A stretch of 64,000 nt of DNA from the NCBI GenBank assembly GCA_950295325.1, contig OX485808.1, forward strand, positions 19,674,527-19,738,526, read 5' to 3'. This DNA comes from Polytrichum commune. Its lineage: Eukaryota; Streptophyta; Polytrichopsida; Polytrichales; Polytrichaceae. The notes beneath the pieces are model-generated. The model did not search any database and was not told the DNA's origin. It saw nothing but the letters and a program-made list of their open reading frames with translations. The position numbers and the translations under genes are program-made. Below are positions 1 through 8,999 of the stretch, piece by piece (position 1 is the first letter of the stretch; every line of letters starts with the position of its first letter).

Positions 1-530
1 AACTCGTTCAAAGAGTGCATTTGAAAAATGAATTGCTTTTAGATACTAAAAATGATTACCTAAAAATGAAACTATGTAGTTCAAACACACTACTTTTTGC
101 TTGGAGGACCATAATGGTTATGTTGGACGCTTAGGGGGTAATATGTGCAACATTTGTAATACATCATGCCCAACCTCCAAGCTATAGACTAGGAGGCTTG
201 AATGAACAATGTTGATGATTTGTTTCCTTCCACTGATCCCATCTTCAATTTGTTGGTGTATATTGATGGGCAAATTCAAATGAGGAGCACGGACAACGAA
301 CTTGTTATTTTTGGAGTCAAGATGATCTTTCTTGAATTGTTGAAGTGTTGCTTGCCATGAATTTTTTGAATAATTTTCTTCCAAGTATGTACAACCTATG
401 TACACGATCTCTACGAGATGATTAAATAATATTCTTATTGGGTTAGCATACACACCGACTCATCGTTCTTTCACCAAGAGCATAGACACTGTCTCTATGA
501 AAAAATTTCAACAGTCAGGATTCACAACAT
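1..530. other. intergenic, nothing recognised
   Basis: AT-rich DNA with only short open frames. I see no gene, RNA or clear repeat boundary before the terminal repeat that begins at 531. Confidence 0.5.
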
Positions 531-1470
531 TACCGTAGGTTCATAGCCGGTTCGACAGAAAATAATTCTTAAAATAGATGCCGAAAATTTTGGAATATTA
601 TTGGCATTTTTTGCCGAATATGAAATTAATTATTTTTCAAAATTGCCAAAAAGTAAGAAATTTTTACTTCTCACTAGAGTTTTACTTACAGTGGAAGCAT
701 ATGTGAATTTTGGAAGAGAGAAGGTGCTCCTTTTGTAATCAAGCTCACTTACATTAGTCCATAAAGAATATGGGTTAAGAAGTAGCAAGACTCTAGGTGA
801 GGCTTTTCAAATGTGTTGTACACAAATTTTTGGAGTCCAATTGAGCATAGAAGATGAAGTTTTATAGAATTTTGTCCAACTAACAAAAGTTGAGAAATCA
901 ATCCTTCTTCCACCTCCAACAAGTTTTGTGTCAGAATAAGTCTTTATGCAAAAGATATGGACAAAACATTGCAGCCGTGTAAAGATCAAAAAATTAAAAT
1001 GCGTTCATAACAGTTTTTCGGAGCTCATTTGTGCATAGAAGATCAACTTTTTTTGGAATTTTTTTGGTCTAAGAAAAGTTTAGAAATCAAGTAGTCTTTC
1101 ACCTTCAACAAATTTTATGTCATTTGAAGACTCTATGCAAAAGTTATGCGTGTTATAAAAATGAAGTCTAACTCGGTGCTTCACCTCAAAGTTTACATAT
1201 CCCATATGCATTGTTGAACACAACTCCACTCTACTTGCATAAAGCACAGAGCATTCTCAACTCTTCACTCACATCTTACTTGTCATTCAATGCAAGAGAG
1301 ATGTACAAGATATAAGCTTAAATAGAAAATGAATTTAAGCCGAAATTTTAAAATTAAAAGAGAAAATTGCCGAAAATATGAATATTCTATTTTTAGGTGC
1401 CGAACTGACTTTTTGAAATTTAATTAATTATTCGGCTAACATGTGTCGAACCAGCTATGAACCTACGGTA
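531..1470. mobile_element. TIR element of about 940 bp, non-autonomous
   Basis: The left end TACCGTAGGTTCATAGC at 531 is matched by its reverse complement ending at 1470. The terminal repeat runs about 27 bp with one mismatch and is followed by weaker inverted similarity (CCGAA-rich AT DNA). TA lies at both outer ends, so a TA target duplication is possible, but I see no longer flanking duplication. The interior has no recognisable transposase. It carries an imperfect direct duplication of about 190 bp: about 820-1010 against 1015-1165, both with 'gcatagaagat' and 'tatgcaaaag' blocks. The superfamily is unresolved; Tc1/mariner-like is only a guess from the TA ends. Confidence 0.55.
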
Positions 1471-1499
1471 GCAGATTCATTCATGTTGAAAGACAAATA

Positions 1500-2180
1500 A
1501 TCAAGTATCCAATTTCCCTCTTCTTTGGTCAAGTGAAGGATTTGTGGGCCTTAGATCCAACAATTGTGGACTCGGGTGGATGCTCTAAGAATACGAAGAA
1601 CATCATTATACAAGGTTGTGACGTTCTATCGGACAAAATGCCCTAGATTAGACTGGTTGAAGTGAAATGGTGTCCCCTACTAAATAGAGTGTCTTTTTAT
1701 TGACCTAAGGTATGGCATAAAGAATGTTCGGGCACAAAAATTGTCTTCATTTGGCATGTGTGACATTGTACAATTGTGGTTTACAATTGGCATGAGAGTG
1801 TTACTAATAACACTCACTTGCCTTATGTTGCAACCACTCAATCGACAAGGATGAAATTCGTAGGCTTTGGCATTGCTCGCTTGCACAAATTGCTTGGCAA
1901 CGGTCCATTAGTTTTTTCTATAAAATGAGCTCCCACCCCGGCTTTGCCCCTCGAAGAAGGGACCTTAGAAACACTTAACTCTTGATAAATGCATTTTTTG
2001 AGAGAAATCACCAACCTTTGATAAGCTCATAGGAATTCAGTGCCTACTTTATGGTATTACTTCGTGTGGGTAATTTGGATGTGCAGGAATGACAAGGTGT
2101 CTAATCAAGAATTGTGGCCGATTGCAAAAGCGGAGCTCACACATTGGTTACACTTGTTGGACAATGAGAGAGTTGCATGT
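1500..2180 (+). pseudogene. relic of the 3' end of an L1-type LINE ORF2
   Basis: On the plus strand the frame from about 2042 to the TAG at 2178-2180 reads ...FVWVIWMCRNDKVSNQ..., the W-x2-W-x3-N-D pattern found after the RT zinc-knuckle region in plant L1 ORF2 proteins. Weakly protein-like segments continue upstream to about 1500 but are broken by stops and frameshifts. No polyA tail or target duplication is visible. It is a fragment, not a working gene. Confidence 0.45.
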
Positions 2181-3252
2181 TAGAAAACATTAAATATAAA
2201 TATCAAGAAGAATGAAGCAAGTGAAGAGTGGTATCTTGCAAAATATGACAAAACTTGGGTGTTACATGGCATCCTTTGCAACATGATGGACAACAAACAT
2301 ATGGCATATGAATCAACCACCTTTTGATGTGTGTGATGAGAAGGGAGTCCGTGCTTATCCATTTTAGGTGAGTGGTTACGAGTCCAACCCTCCAGATGGT
2401 TGTCACTGGGGTGTTGGGTGCTAGGTGGTTTGTATGCTACACCAATTTGGAACATGTATGTGGGCTACTTGGAGGGTGTTTATTTGGTTTGACTAGCCAC
2501 TTGGTTCTTTGGCTATTGTTGGTTAATTTTTCTTCCTTTGATTGAGTCTACAGTTCGGCATCTTCTTATGCATAAGTCTTGAAATAACTTATAATACATA
2601 TTCAAGGGCGTGTAGCTTTATTTAGTACATTGTCTTGCACAAATGTTCGAATATTCATATTCTCACGCGTGACATCGATGATCAAAATACAAGGAACGCA
2701 TTTGCACCCAAGATACCCAAGCTACATATTGAACCCAAAATTTCAATAACATGAAGATATTGAACCGAATGTTAAAGCACACTTGAAGAACGAGTGAATT
2801 TGCATAACGAGCTTTTGACACAAAACCATAACACGTAACTCGACCACACGCTTTTGTGCATGGAGAGGCGCAAATTGGACCTCTTGGATGCTCAAGGGTT
2901 TAGGATTGCTCACCGCATGGTGCGTGTACGAAAGCATGTGTCGGGACATGGTTTAGCCATGAATAGATACTTAAGACAATACAATACTTAAGTTAGCATG
3001 TTTTGTTTTCTTGTGTATTCTTTCAAGCACAAAACCATCATCAAGTTAAGAGTGGATTGGGGGGATGCCTTTGCGGCTGTTGCAAAGTGCGAACTGCAAT
3101 ATTATTTTATCGCGAGTTGGTGCGTCTCCATTAATGTGCATAAAACGTGTGCACGGTGTTTGAGAGGAGTTTTGTGGAAAGGGGGCAATTCCTGGATTCT
3201 AATTATACAGGAAAACCACTGCACATGATGGTGCCTAGAGCTGAGTGGCTTC
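2181..3252. other. intergenic, nothing recognised
   Basis: Several short ORFs occur on both strands, none with recognisable domains. No repeat boundary is visible before the hAT target duplication at 3253. Confidence 0.4.
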
Positions 3253-3260
3253 TTCTTCAG

Positions 3261-4422
3261 CAGTGTTCAAGATTGAAGTCTTCAATGCCCTTCAAACGCG
3301 ATTTGGCCCTTCAAAATATACCTCTCTCAAAACAGCCCTTCAAAATGCAACCCCAAACTCAAAATGAAAACTTCACTTGACGTCCTCAAAAATTTTACAC
3401 CCGTCAACACTGTAGCGCTACAGTGACGAGGAGGTCGCTACAGTGACAACCTCAACACCTAGCAAATGATTCATTCAACATCGATCTGGCTTGGAATTCA
3501 ACTTTTTAGGTCTTGCAAAAGATTGGAATCCAACCCTTTCTTTGGTAAGCATTGAGTCAGTGTTGTAGTGTGATGTGATTCAATCAATGTGAAATCAGTG
3601 TTGATTTGGGTCTACAAATTTAAAGGTTTGTGATGTAATTCACAGGCTAATCACGAATGAATGTTTTTTGTGGGGTGAAGGCCAGCACACTGGTAGTGGT
3701 GGAGCATGATGGTGGGGTTCTGAAAGGATCATCAATTAGTGCAATTGCAGCTGCGAGTGCATTAGGGGAAGGAAGCACAGTCCAAGCTCCATCCAGTTAT
3801 TGATAAGGTACTGATTCCCGTTGGAGCGATGACCTTGTTAATCAATGCAATGCGGAATTGCTAGAATTCGTGGAGATGTTATGTTCCGTTTGTGAACGCC
3901 GAAGTATGCAAGAAGCTTGGGTTTTTTGTGGCAATGACCGGGAGTTCATGATTAATTGGCCAACTATGATGTCGCTATGGCAAGCCATACTTGTGATCCC
4001 AACTAGCACTGCTGTTTGTGAGCGTGGTTTTTCAAAGCAAAATTGGGTTAAGAGTGAAAGGAGAACTAGACTCAACCTTGACCCACTAGATGCTTTAATG
4101 AGGGTTAGTCTAAATGGGTTAGGAGTTGAATTCATGGATTGGGATAGTATTTTTGAATCTTGGAAAATTGGCACAAGAACCAACAAGCGTAGGGCATTAT
4201 CACTAGAAGAGGTGGAGTTAGATGGTTGATTCTTAATTCTTCACATTGTATTGGAAGCATGCACCATATAAATCATGCATAAGTTTAATATGAGTTTTTT
4301 ATATTTTATTTCTATATTATTGAATTGACGTCTTGAATTTGAACTAGCCCTTCAACCGAAGGGCTCAAATTTTAGAGCCCTTCAAAATGAAACTCATATG
4401 AGGGCTTCAATCTTGAACACTG
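3261..4422 (+). mobile_element. hAT element, copy A (deletion derivative)
   Basis: The ends are inverted repeats (CAGTGTTCAAGATTGAAG at 3261, its complement ending at 4422). A perfect 8-bp target duplication, TTCTTCAG, sits at 3253-3260 and 4423-4430. This is the standard hAT signature. Subterminal regions hold several CCCTTCAA / TTGAAGGGC repeats, as expected for transposase binding sites, and an 18-bp palindrome CACTGTAGCGCTACAGTG near 3409-3426. Only the C-terminal dimerisation part of the transposase gene remains. Copy A is about 102 bp longer than copy B because of an extra internal segment near 3754-3853. Confidence 0.92.
3657..4229 (+). pseudogene. hAT transposase C-terminal remnant (copy A)
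   Basis: The frame opens at an ATG at 3657 (MNVFCGVKAST...) and meets a TGA near 3801 inside the 102-bp segment missing from copy B. Coding continues in another frame at 3858-4229. That second part, 123 residues, contains the hAT dimerisation signature: WP..., then P-T-S-T-x-x-CERGFSKQNWVKS and RLNLDPLDALMRVSLNG. The N-terminal BED finger and the RNase-H catalytic core are absent, so it cannot encode an active transposase. By analogy with autonomous plant hATs it derives from the dimerisation end of the protein. Confidence 0.85.
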
Positions 4423-4518
4423 TTCTTCAGCAACGCAAGGCTTTCAAAACATCAAACATAGTTTAAAATAACAAGTTTGGTTTAGAGCCGGTTTAACTTA
4501 GAAGTCATCACCGACAAG

Positions 4519-5578
4519 CAGTGTTCAAGATTGAAGCCCTCATATGAGTTTCATTTTGAAGGGCTCTAAAATTTGAGCCCTTCGGTTGAAGGGCTAGTTC
4601 AAATTCAAGACGTCAATTCAGTAATATAGAAATAAAATATAAAAAACTCATATTAAACTTATGCATGATTTATATGGTGCATGCTTCCAATACAATGTGA
4701 AGAATTAAGAATCAACCATCTAACTCCACCTCTTCTAGTGGTAATGCCCTACGCTTGTTGGTTCTTGTGCCAATTTTCCAAGATTCAAAAATACTATCCC
4801 AATCCATGAATTCAACTCCTAACCCATTTAGACTAACCCTCATTAAAGCATCTAGTGTGTCAAGGTTGAGTCTAGTTCTCCTTTCACTCTTAACCCAATT
4901 TTGCTTTGAAAAACCACGCTCACAAACAACAGTGCTAGTTGGGATCACAAGTATGGCTTGCCATAGCGACATCATAGTTGGCCAATTAATCATGAACTCC
5001 CGGTCATTGCCACAAAAAACCCAAGCTTCTTGCATACTTCGGCGTTCACAAACGGAACATAACATCTCCACGAATTCTAGCAATTCCGCTGCAATTGCAC
5101 TAATTGATGATCCTTTCAGAACCCCACCATCATGCTCCACCACTACCAGTGTGCTGGCCTTCACCCCACAAAAAACATTCATTCGTGATTAGCCTGTGAA
5201 TTACATCACAAACCTTTAAATTTGTAGACCCAAATCAACACTGATTTCACATTGATTGAATCACATCACACTACAACACTGACTCAATGCTTACCAAAGA
5301 AAGGGTTGGATTCCAATCTTTTGCAAGACCTAAAAAGTTGAATTCCAAGTCAGATCGATGTTGAATGAATCATTTGCTAGGTGTTGAGGTTGTCACTGTA
5401 GCGACCTCCTCGTCACTGTAGCGCTACAGTGTTGACGGGTGTAAAATTTTTGAGGACGTCAAGTGAAGTTTTCATTTTGAGTTTGGGGTTGCATTTTGAA
5501 GGGCTGTTTTGAGAGAGGTATATTTTGAAGGGCCAAATCGTGTTTGAAGGGCATTGAAGACTTCAATCTTGAACACTG
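4519..5578 (-). mobile_element. hAT element, copy B (deletion derivative)
   Basis: This is the same family as copy A in opposite orientation. The terminal repeats start at 4519 and end at 5578, with a perfect 8-bp target duplication, CCGACAAG, at 4511-4518 and 5579-5586. It is therefore an independent insertion, not one half of a foldback duplication. It is nearly identical to copy A except for the missing internal segment, implying recent activity of the family. Confidence 0.92.
4712..5182 (-). CDS. hAT transposase dimerisation-domain ORF (copy B)
   Basis: An uninterrupted 156-codon frame starts at an ATG at 5182 and ends in a stop at 4712. Residues about 60-140 match the hAT C-terminal dimerisation region (VCERGFSKQNWVKS, RLNLDTLDALMRVSLNG). 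The N-terminal 40 residues lack known motifs. The DDE-like catalytic region and the zinc finger are missing. The open frame comes from loss of the roughly 100 bp that interrupts copy A. It may be fortuitous, or a small transposase-derived protein; it is unlikely to be a host gene because it lies wholly between the element's terminal repeats. Confidence 0.55.
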   Translation of the reverse strand: MNVFCGVKASTLVVVEHDGGVLKGSSISAIAAELLEFVEMLCSVCERRSMQEAWVFCGNDREFMINWPTMMSLWQAILVIPTSTVVCERGFSKQNWVKSERRTRLNLDTLDALMRVSLNGLGVEFMDWDSIFESWKIGTRTNKRRALPLEEVELDG

Positions 5579-5586
5579 CCGACAAG

Positions 5587-5945
5587 GCCAGCCCGCCCTA
5601 GTGACGATTTTTCTCACAACAGTGGGTCAACTTGAAGGGGCACTATATAGTAAGGCTATAACGTCCTAAAGTGTCAAAAACCTTTCTAATTCAAGCGTAC
5701 ACTTAATTAAATGGGCCAAAACACAGACCGGAACATTTCAACACTCGTCAACAAATGAGGCTCCAAAAGGTCTGAGCAGTTGATCAACTACGACGCTGGC
5801 CCCACTCTCACTTTAGCACCCGCATCAAATTAAATTAGGGCGACTGACAGGGCACTTATTAGCAGCAATTACTCTCTCTAGAGCTGAGGCCTCTCTCTCC
5901 CATAGCCCAAACACACCCAAATACTACTACTCTACTCGGAAACGT
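5587..5945. other. intergenic, nothing recognised
   Basis: No gene or repeat structure is visible between the hAT copy B target duplication and the LINE relic. Confidence 0.4.
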
Positions 5946-5949
5946 AGAT

Positions 5950-6990
5950 TAACTTATGTAGAGGAGTCCGTCAAGGTTACCCACTAGTTCCTTACCTCTT
6001 TATTATTGTAGTTGCGCGGAAGCATTGAACGTTGCGGTTAAAAATGCGGTAAGGACTGGCCGTATTAGAGGCATTTCCCTTCCTCAATGCCGTATCCAAC
6101 AAACAATTAGCCAATATGCATACGATACTTCATAAACTGTGAGGGGTTGATTGCACCGGCTAGTTCTGACACCATCCGTTGGCATCTCCGGTTGTAATAG
6201 TGTGAAAAATGATGGGCCAATATCTATTTCTAAACAATCCCCAAATTCACGGCTGGAACCGGACGAAAAATTTGGTGTGATCATGGCATGAGAGTGGAAG
6301 AGGCTAGCATGGGGATTCTTTGAAATTCCGGGCTTGCTTCTGGCCTGGAGATCAACTGGCACAAAAGTGTGGCATACTGATGCGGCCGTGGCACTCAACT
6401 AGGTTGGGTGGAGAAATTTCAATCGAAATGGGTTGCCACCGAAGATTTGTTCACGCTTGTTGGCAAAAGACTCATTATGAAATAGGTGTTGATGTCATTC
6501 CTTTGGTATTTCATTGTTGTTTGAGTTAGTTTGAAGAAAGTCTTGAGGGAAATTAAGGCTCTGCTACGTAATTACCTTTGGTCAAGGTCTGAAAACATTG
6601 CAAGAGCACGGGTGTGTTGGGATGATTGTGTGATGTTGAAGAAAGCTGGAGGTTTTAGCCTTACTTCCCCAGAGGACGCGATGCAAACATTCATGAGTAA
6701 GTGGATCATTCAAGCACTTCTCCCTAGCCGACTGAATTTGCAAATCTTGTTGAGGTACTAGATTAAGCAACTCCAACCTTCTTATCATGGTCCATGGGGC
6801 CCTTCTTGACTATAGTAGACTTGAGTGGCAACAACCTCTTATGGATTTGCATAAAAACACTAGATGTTGCTTATGAGGATGTTCTTAAAGATTTTGACAA
6901 TGTTTGGTGTGTCAAAAGTCTTATTGGTACTCTTAGCAAGTTAGTGATTGATTGGGAAAATAGGCCCCGGATGGGCGCTATTTCTTAAGT
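5950..6990 (+). pseudogene. L1-type LINE reverse-transcriptase relic
   Basis: Plus-strand fragments line up in the order of an L1 ORF2 protein. First comes GVRQGYPLVPYLFIIVV at about 5963-6013, the RT G-x-R-Q-G-x-P-L-x-P motif. Next is QYAYDTS near 6109-6129, where the catalytic YADD has become YAYD. Then ASGLEINWHKSVAY near 6338-6379, and last the post-RT region 6531-6761 (LLRNYLW...W..C...KAGGF...KW). Frameshifts and stops separate the blocks. The catalytic Asp is lost. The element is 5'-truncated or rearranged and I see no target duplications. Confidence 0.7.
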
Positions 6991-7080
6991 CCCCTCATTT
7001 GCTTTGTTTTGCTCAAGGTGGTTGTACTCTTTCTTTGCAATTGAATTTTCTTTCAATTTGTGACCAAAAATAAAATAAAA

Positions 7081-7859
7081 TGATACTAGGAAATGTGGGC
7101 CTAGGATACACTTCCCACTTGACATGGGTGGTCCTTAAGACACAACCCCATTTACAAGTGACGAGTTCAATGCATGATAATCATAGATTGGACTCGAAAC
7201 TTGTAAATGGGGTTGTGTCTTGAGGTTTGTGAGTGTCATTTGGTTTGTTTTTCATGTTCTCCAACTTCTACCGATTAGATTTACACATCAAAACTCGTGT
7301 TGCATTAGTAATTCTACAATGAAACATATGCAAAAACCGGATTGAAATTTAGACCTCCCTTAATTTAATCATGGCTATTAAAATTGCGTGTTTGTTGATT
7401 TCTAAATTGGATACACATGTCCTCCCAATTGTGTTCACTACGGAGTGTAGAGTGGTTATTAATATTTGAAGATGTAGTCCAATCTCTTTTAAACATGTGT
7501 CTTTATGATGTTTGCTCTTTGATCCTCACCAGACCACATACCATAGTTTCATAGCAAATTGGGTGGGGCTTTGCCTAATAATCAATTAAAGTGACCAAAA
7601 TGGTTAGGCAACCCATAAAATAATATATCTAAAACAAGTTGCTTCAAAATACCATCAAAATAAGTTAGACATTCAACCAAGTTTTATACACTTCCCATTC
7701 GACACGGGTGGTATTTAAGACATGCCCCATTTACAAGTGTCAAGTCCAATCTATGATGGTTATAGATTAGACCCAACACATGTAATTGGGGTCATATCTT
7801 AATGACCGCCCATGTCCAATGGGGAGTGTGTTCATCTAGGCCCCACAATCCTAGTAGTG
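7081..7859. repeat. hairpin-forming CACTA-like MITE region, probably composite
   Basis: The right end reads ...CCTAGTAGTG at 7859, and an inverted partner TACTAGGAAATGTGGGCC begins near 7084. Inside, two related hairpin blocks ('acttccca.t.gacaYgggtgg...' paired with its complement) lie at about 7108-7222 and 7688-7835. The same block occurs in the CACTA-type MITE at 25606-25769. A Tourist-like repeat (7229-7552) appears inserted between the blocks. The first three bases of the left CACTA end are altered and no 3-bp target duplication is left, so the boundaries are approximate. Confidence 0.4.
7229..7552. repeat. Tourist-like dispersed repeat, copy 1 (degenerate)
   Basis: Its sequence blocks (GTGTCATTTGGTTTGT, 'gatttacacatcaaaactcgtgttgcatta', 'cctcccaattgtgttcac', 'tctttgatcctcacc') recur in the same order at 12466-12862, 58085-58426 and, inverted, 43771-44060. 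The copy at 58 kb defines the ends. Here the right end is truncated or diverged. Confidence 0.55.
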
Positions 7860-8265
7860 AGCGTAGGGCTTGAAGCAATGAACAGGATGAACCGACTGCT
7901 AGTTTCAAATGAACCAATTGAGTTTGAAAAATGACTAATTGAAGTTCAAGACTTTGAAAAATTACCGATTGTGTTAGAAGAGTCTATGGAATGTGCTTCG
8001 AACAAATAAAGGAAAACCGAAAAATCACAACATGTAACCAGTTAGACTTGGAAACAATGCCCGGGAAGTTTTTGGGCATAGTTGGTCAAGATCTTGGTGA
8101 TTCTAAATCTAGTCGGTTACATGTTGACATCTTCTAGTTTTTCTTCTATTCATTTGGGGTATATTCTATAGATTCCTCTAAAATGACCGGTAATTCTCAT
8201 GAAGTCTCCAACTTCAACCGGTCATTTTTCAAATTCAACCAGTTCATATGTAACTAACCACCGGT

Positions 8266-8991
8266 CAGTGTTCAATATTGAAGTCTTCAACACCTGTCAA
8301 ATGCCATTTTGGATGTCAAAAAAGTTTTTTTTGGGTGGGCACTTCACAAAAATGTGCTCTGCAAAGTTTCCACCCTTCACAATGAAGGCCTCTCCAAAAA
8401 TTGCTTGTCATAAAATACAGTGGTTGTAATTTGCAAATAGAAACATAGTTGGACTCCAAACTGGGCACTCTAGCATACACTTTCGAATTCCAATGACTTG
8501 TGCAATTTCAACTTTGAAACTTCGACTCGGCACTAACTACAACTTCGGCTTGGCAAGCACAACTATATGTGAACGTGGATTTTCCAGACAAAATTGGGTG
8601 AAGAGTGATTGTAGAAGTCGATTGAATCTTGAAACATTGGATGCATTGATGCAAGTGTCATTATGCGGTCTCTTGATGGGAAATATGGATTGGGCTAAAT
8701 TTTTTGACACTTGAAAATCGACCAAAAACCAGAGAGCTTTGCCTTTGGAGTTGGCTGATGATTAAGTGCATTATGTAGGGAATCTACATAATTTTAGTGT
8801 GTCATTTTATTGCATGTACTTCTTCAATATAGTGAGACATCACATTAGTTTCATATTCAATACAATACAACCAATATCAAGTATTTTTTTCTGTGAAGTG
8901 TTGCAAATAATTTTGAAAGTTTGAGTGAAGTGTGGTTATTTTGAAGCCCTTCAGATTAAAATGCATGTGCACACTTCAAACTTGAACACTG
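8266..8991 (+). mobile_element. hAT element, copy C (old, diverged)
   Basis: The ends CAGTGTTCAATATTGAAG and ...CTTGAACACTG match the termini of copies A and B. The flanking octamers CCACCGGT (8258-8265) and CCGCCAGT (8992-8999) agree at six of eight positions, an eroded target duplication. The interior is diverged and shortened. The frame at 8493-8714 keeps TTICERGFSRQNWVKS and RLNLETLDALMQVSL, the hAT dimerisation signature, then stops at a TGA. It is an older member of the family, or of a sister subfamily. Confidence 0.8.
8493..8714 (+). pseudogene. hAT dimerisation-domain remnant (copy C)
   Basis: A 73-codon frame. From about residue 24 it matches the C-terminal 50 residues of the copy A/B proteins (CERGFSRQNWVKS, LNLETLDALMQVSL, MDW). 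Nothing upstream resembles a transposase core. It is a remnant lying wholly inside copy C. Confidence 0.75.
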
Positions 8992-8999
8992 CCGCCAGT

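Noticed and set aside
3261-5578. Single large foldback transposon instead of two hAT copies.
   Set aside because: Each half has its own terminal repeats and its own different, perfect 8-bp target duplication.
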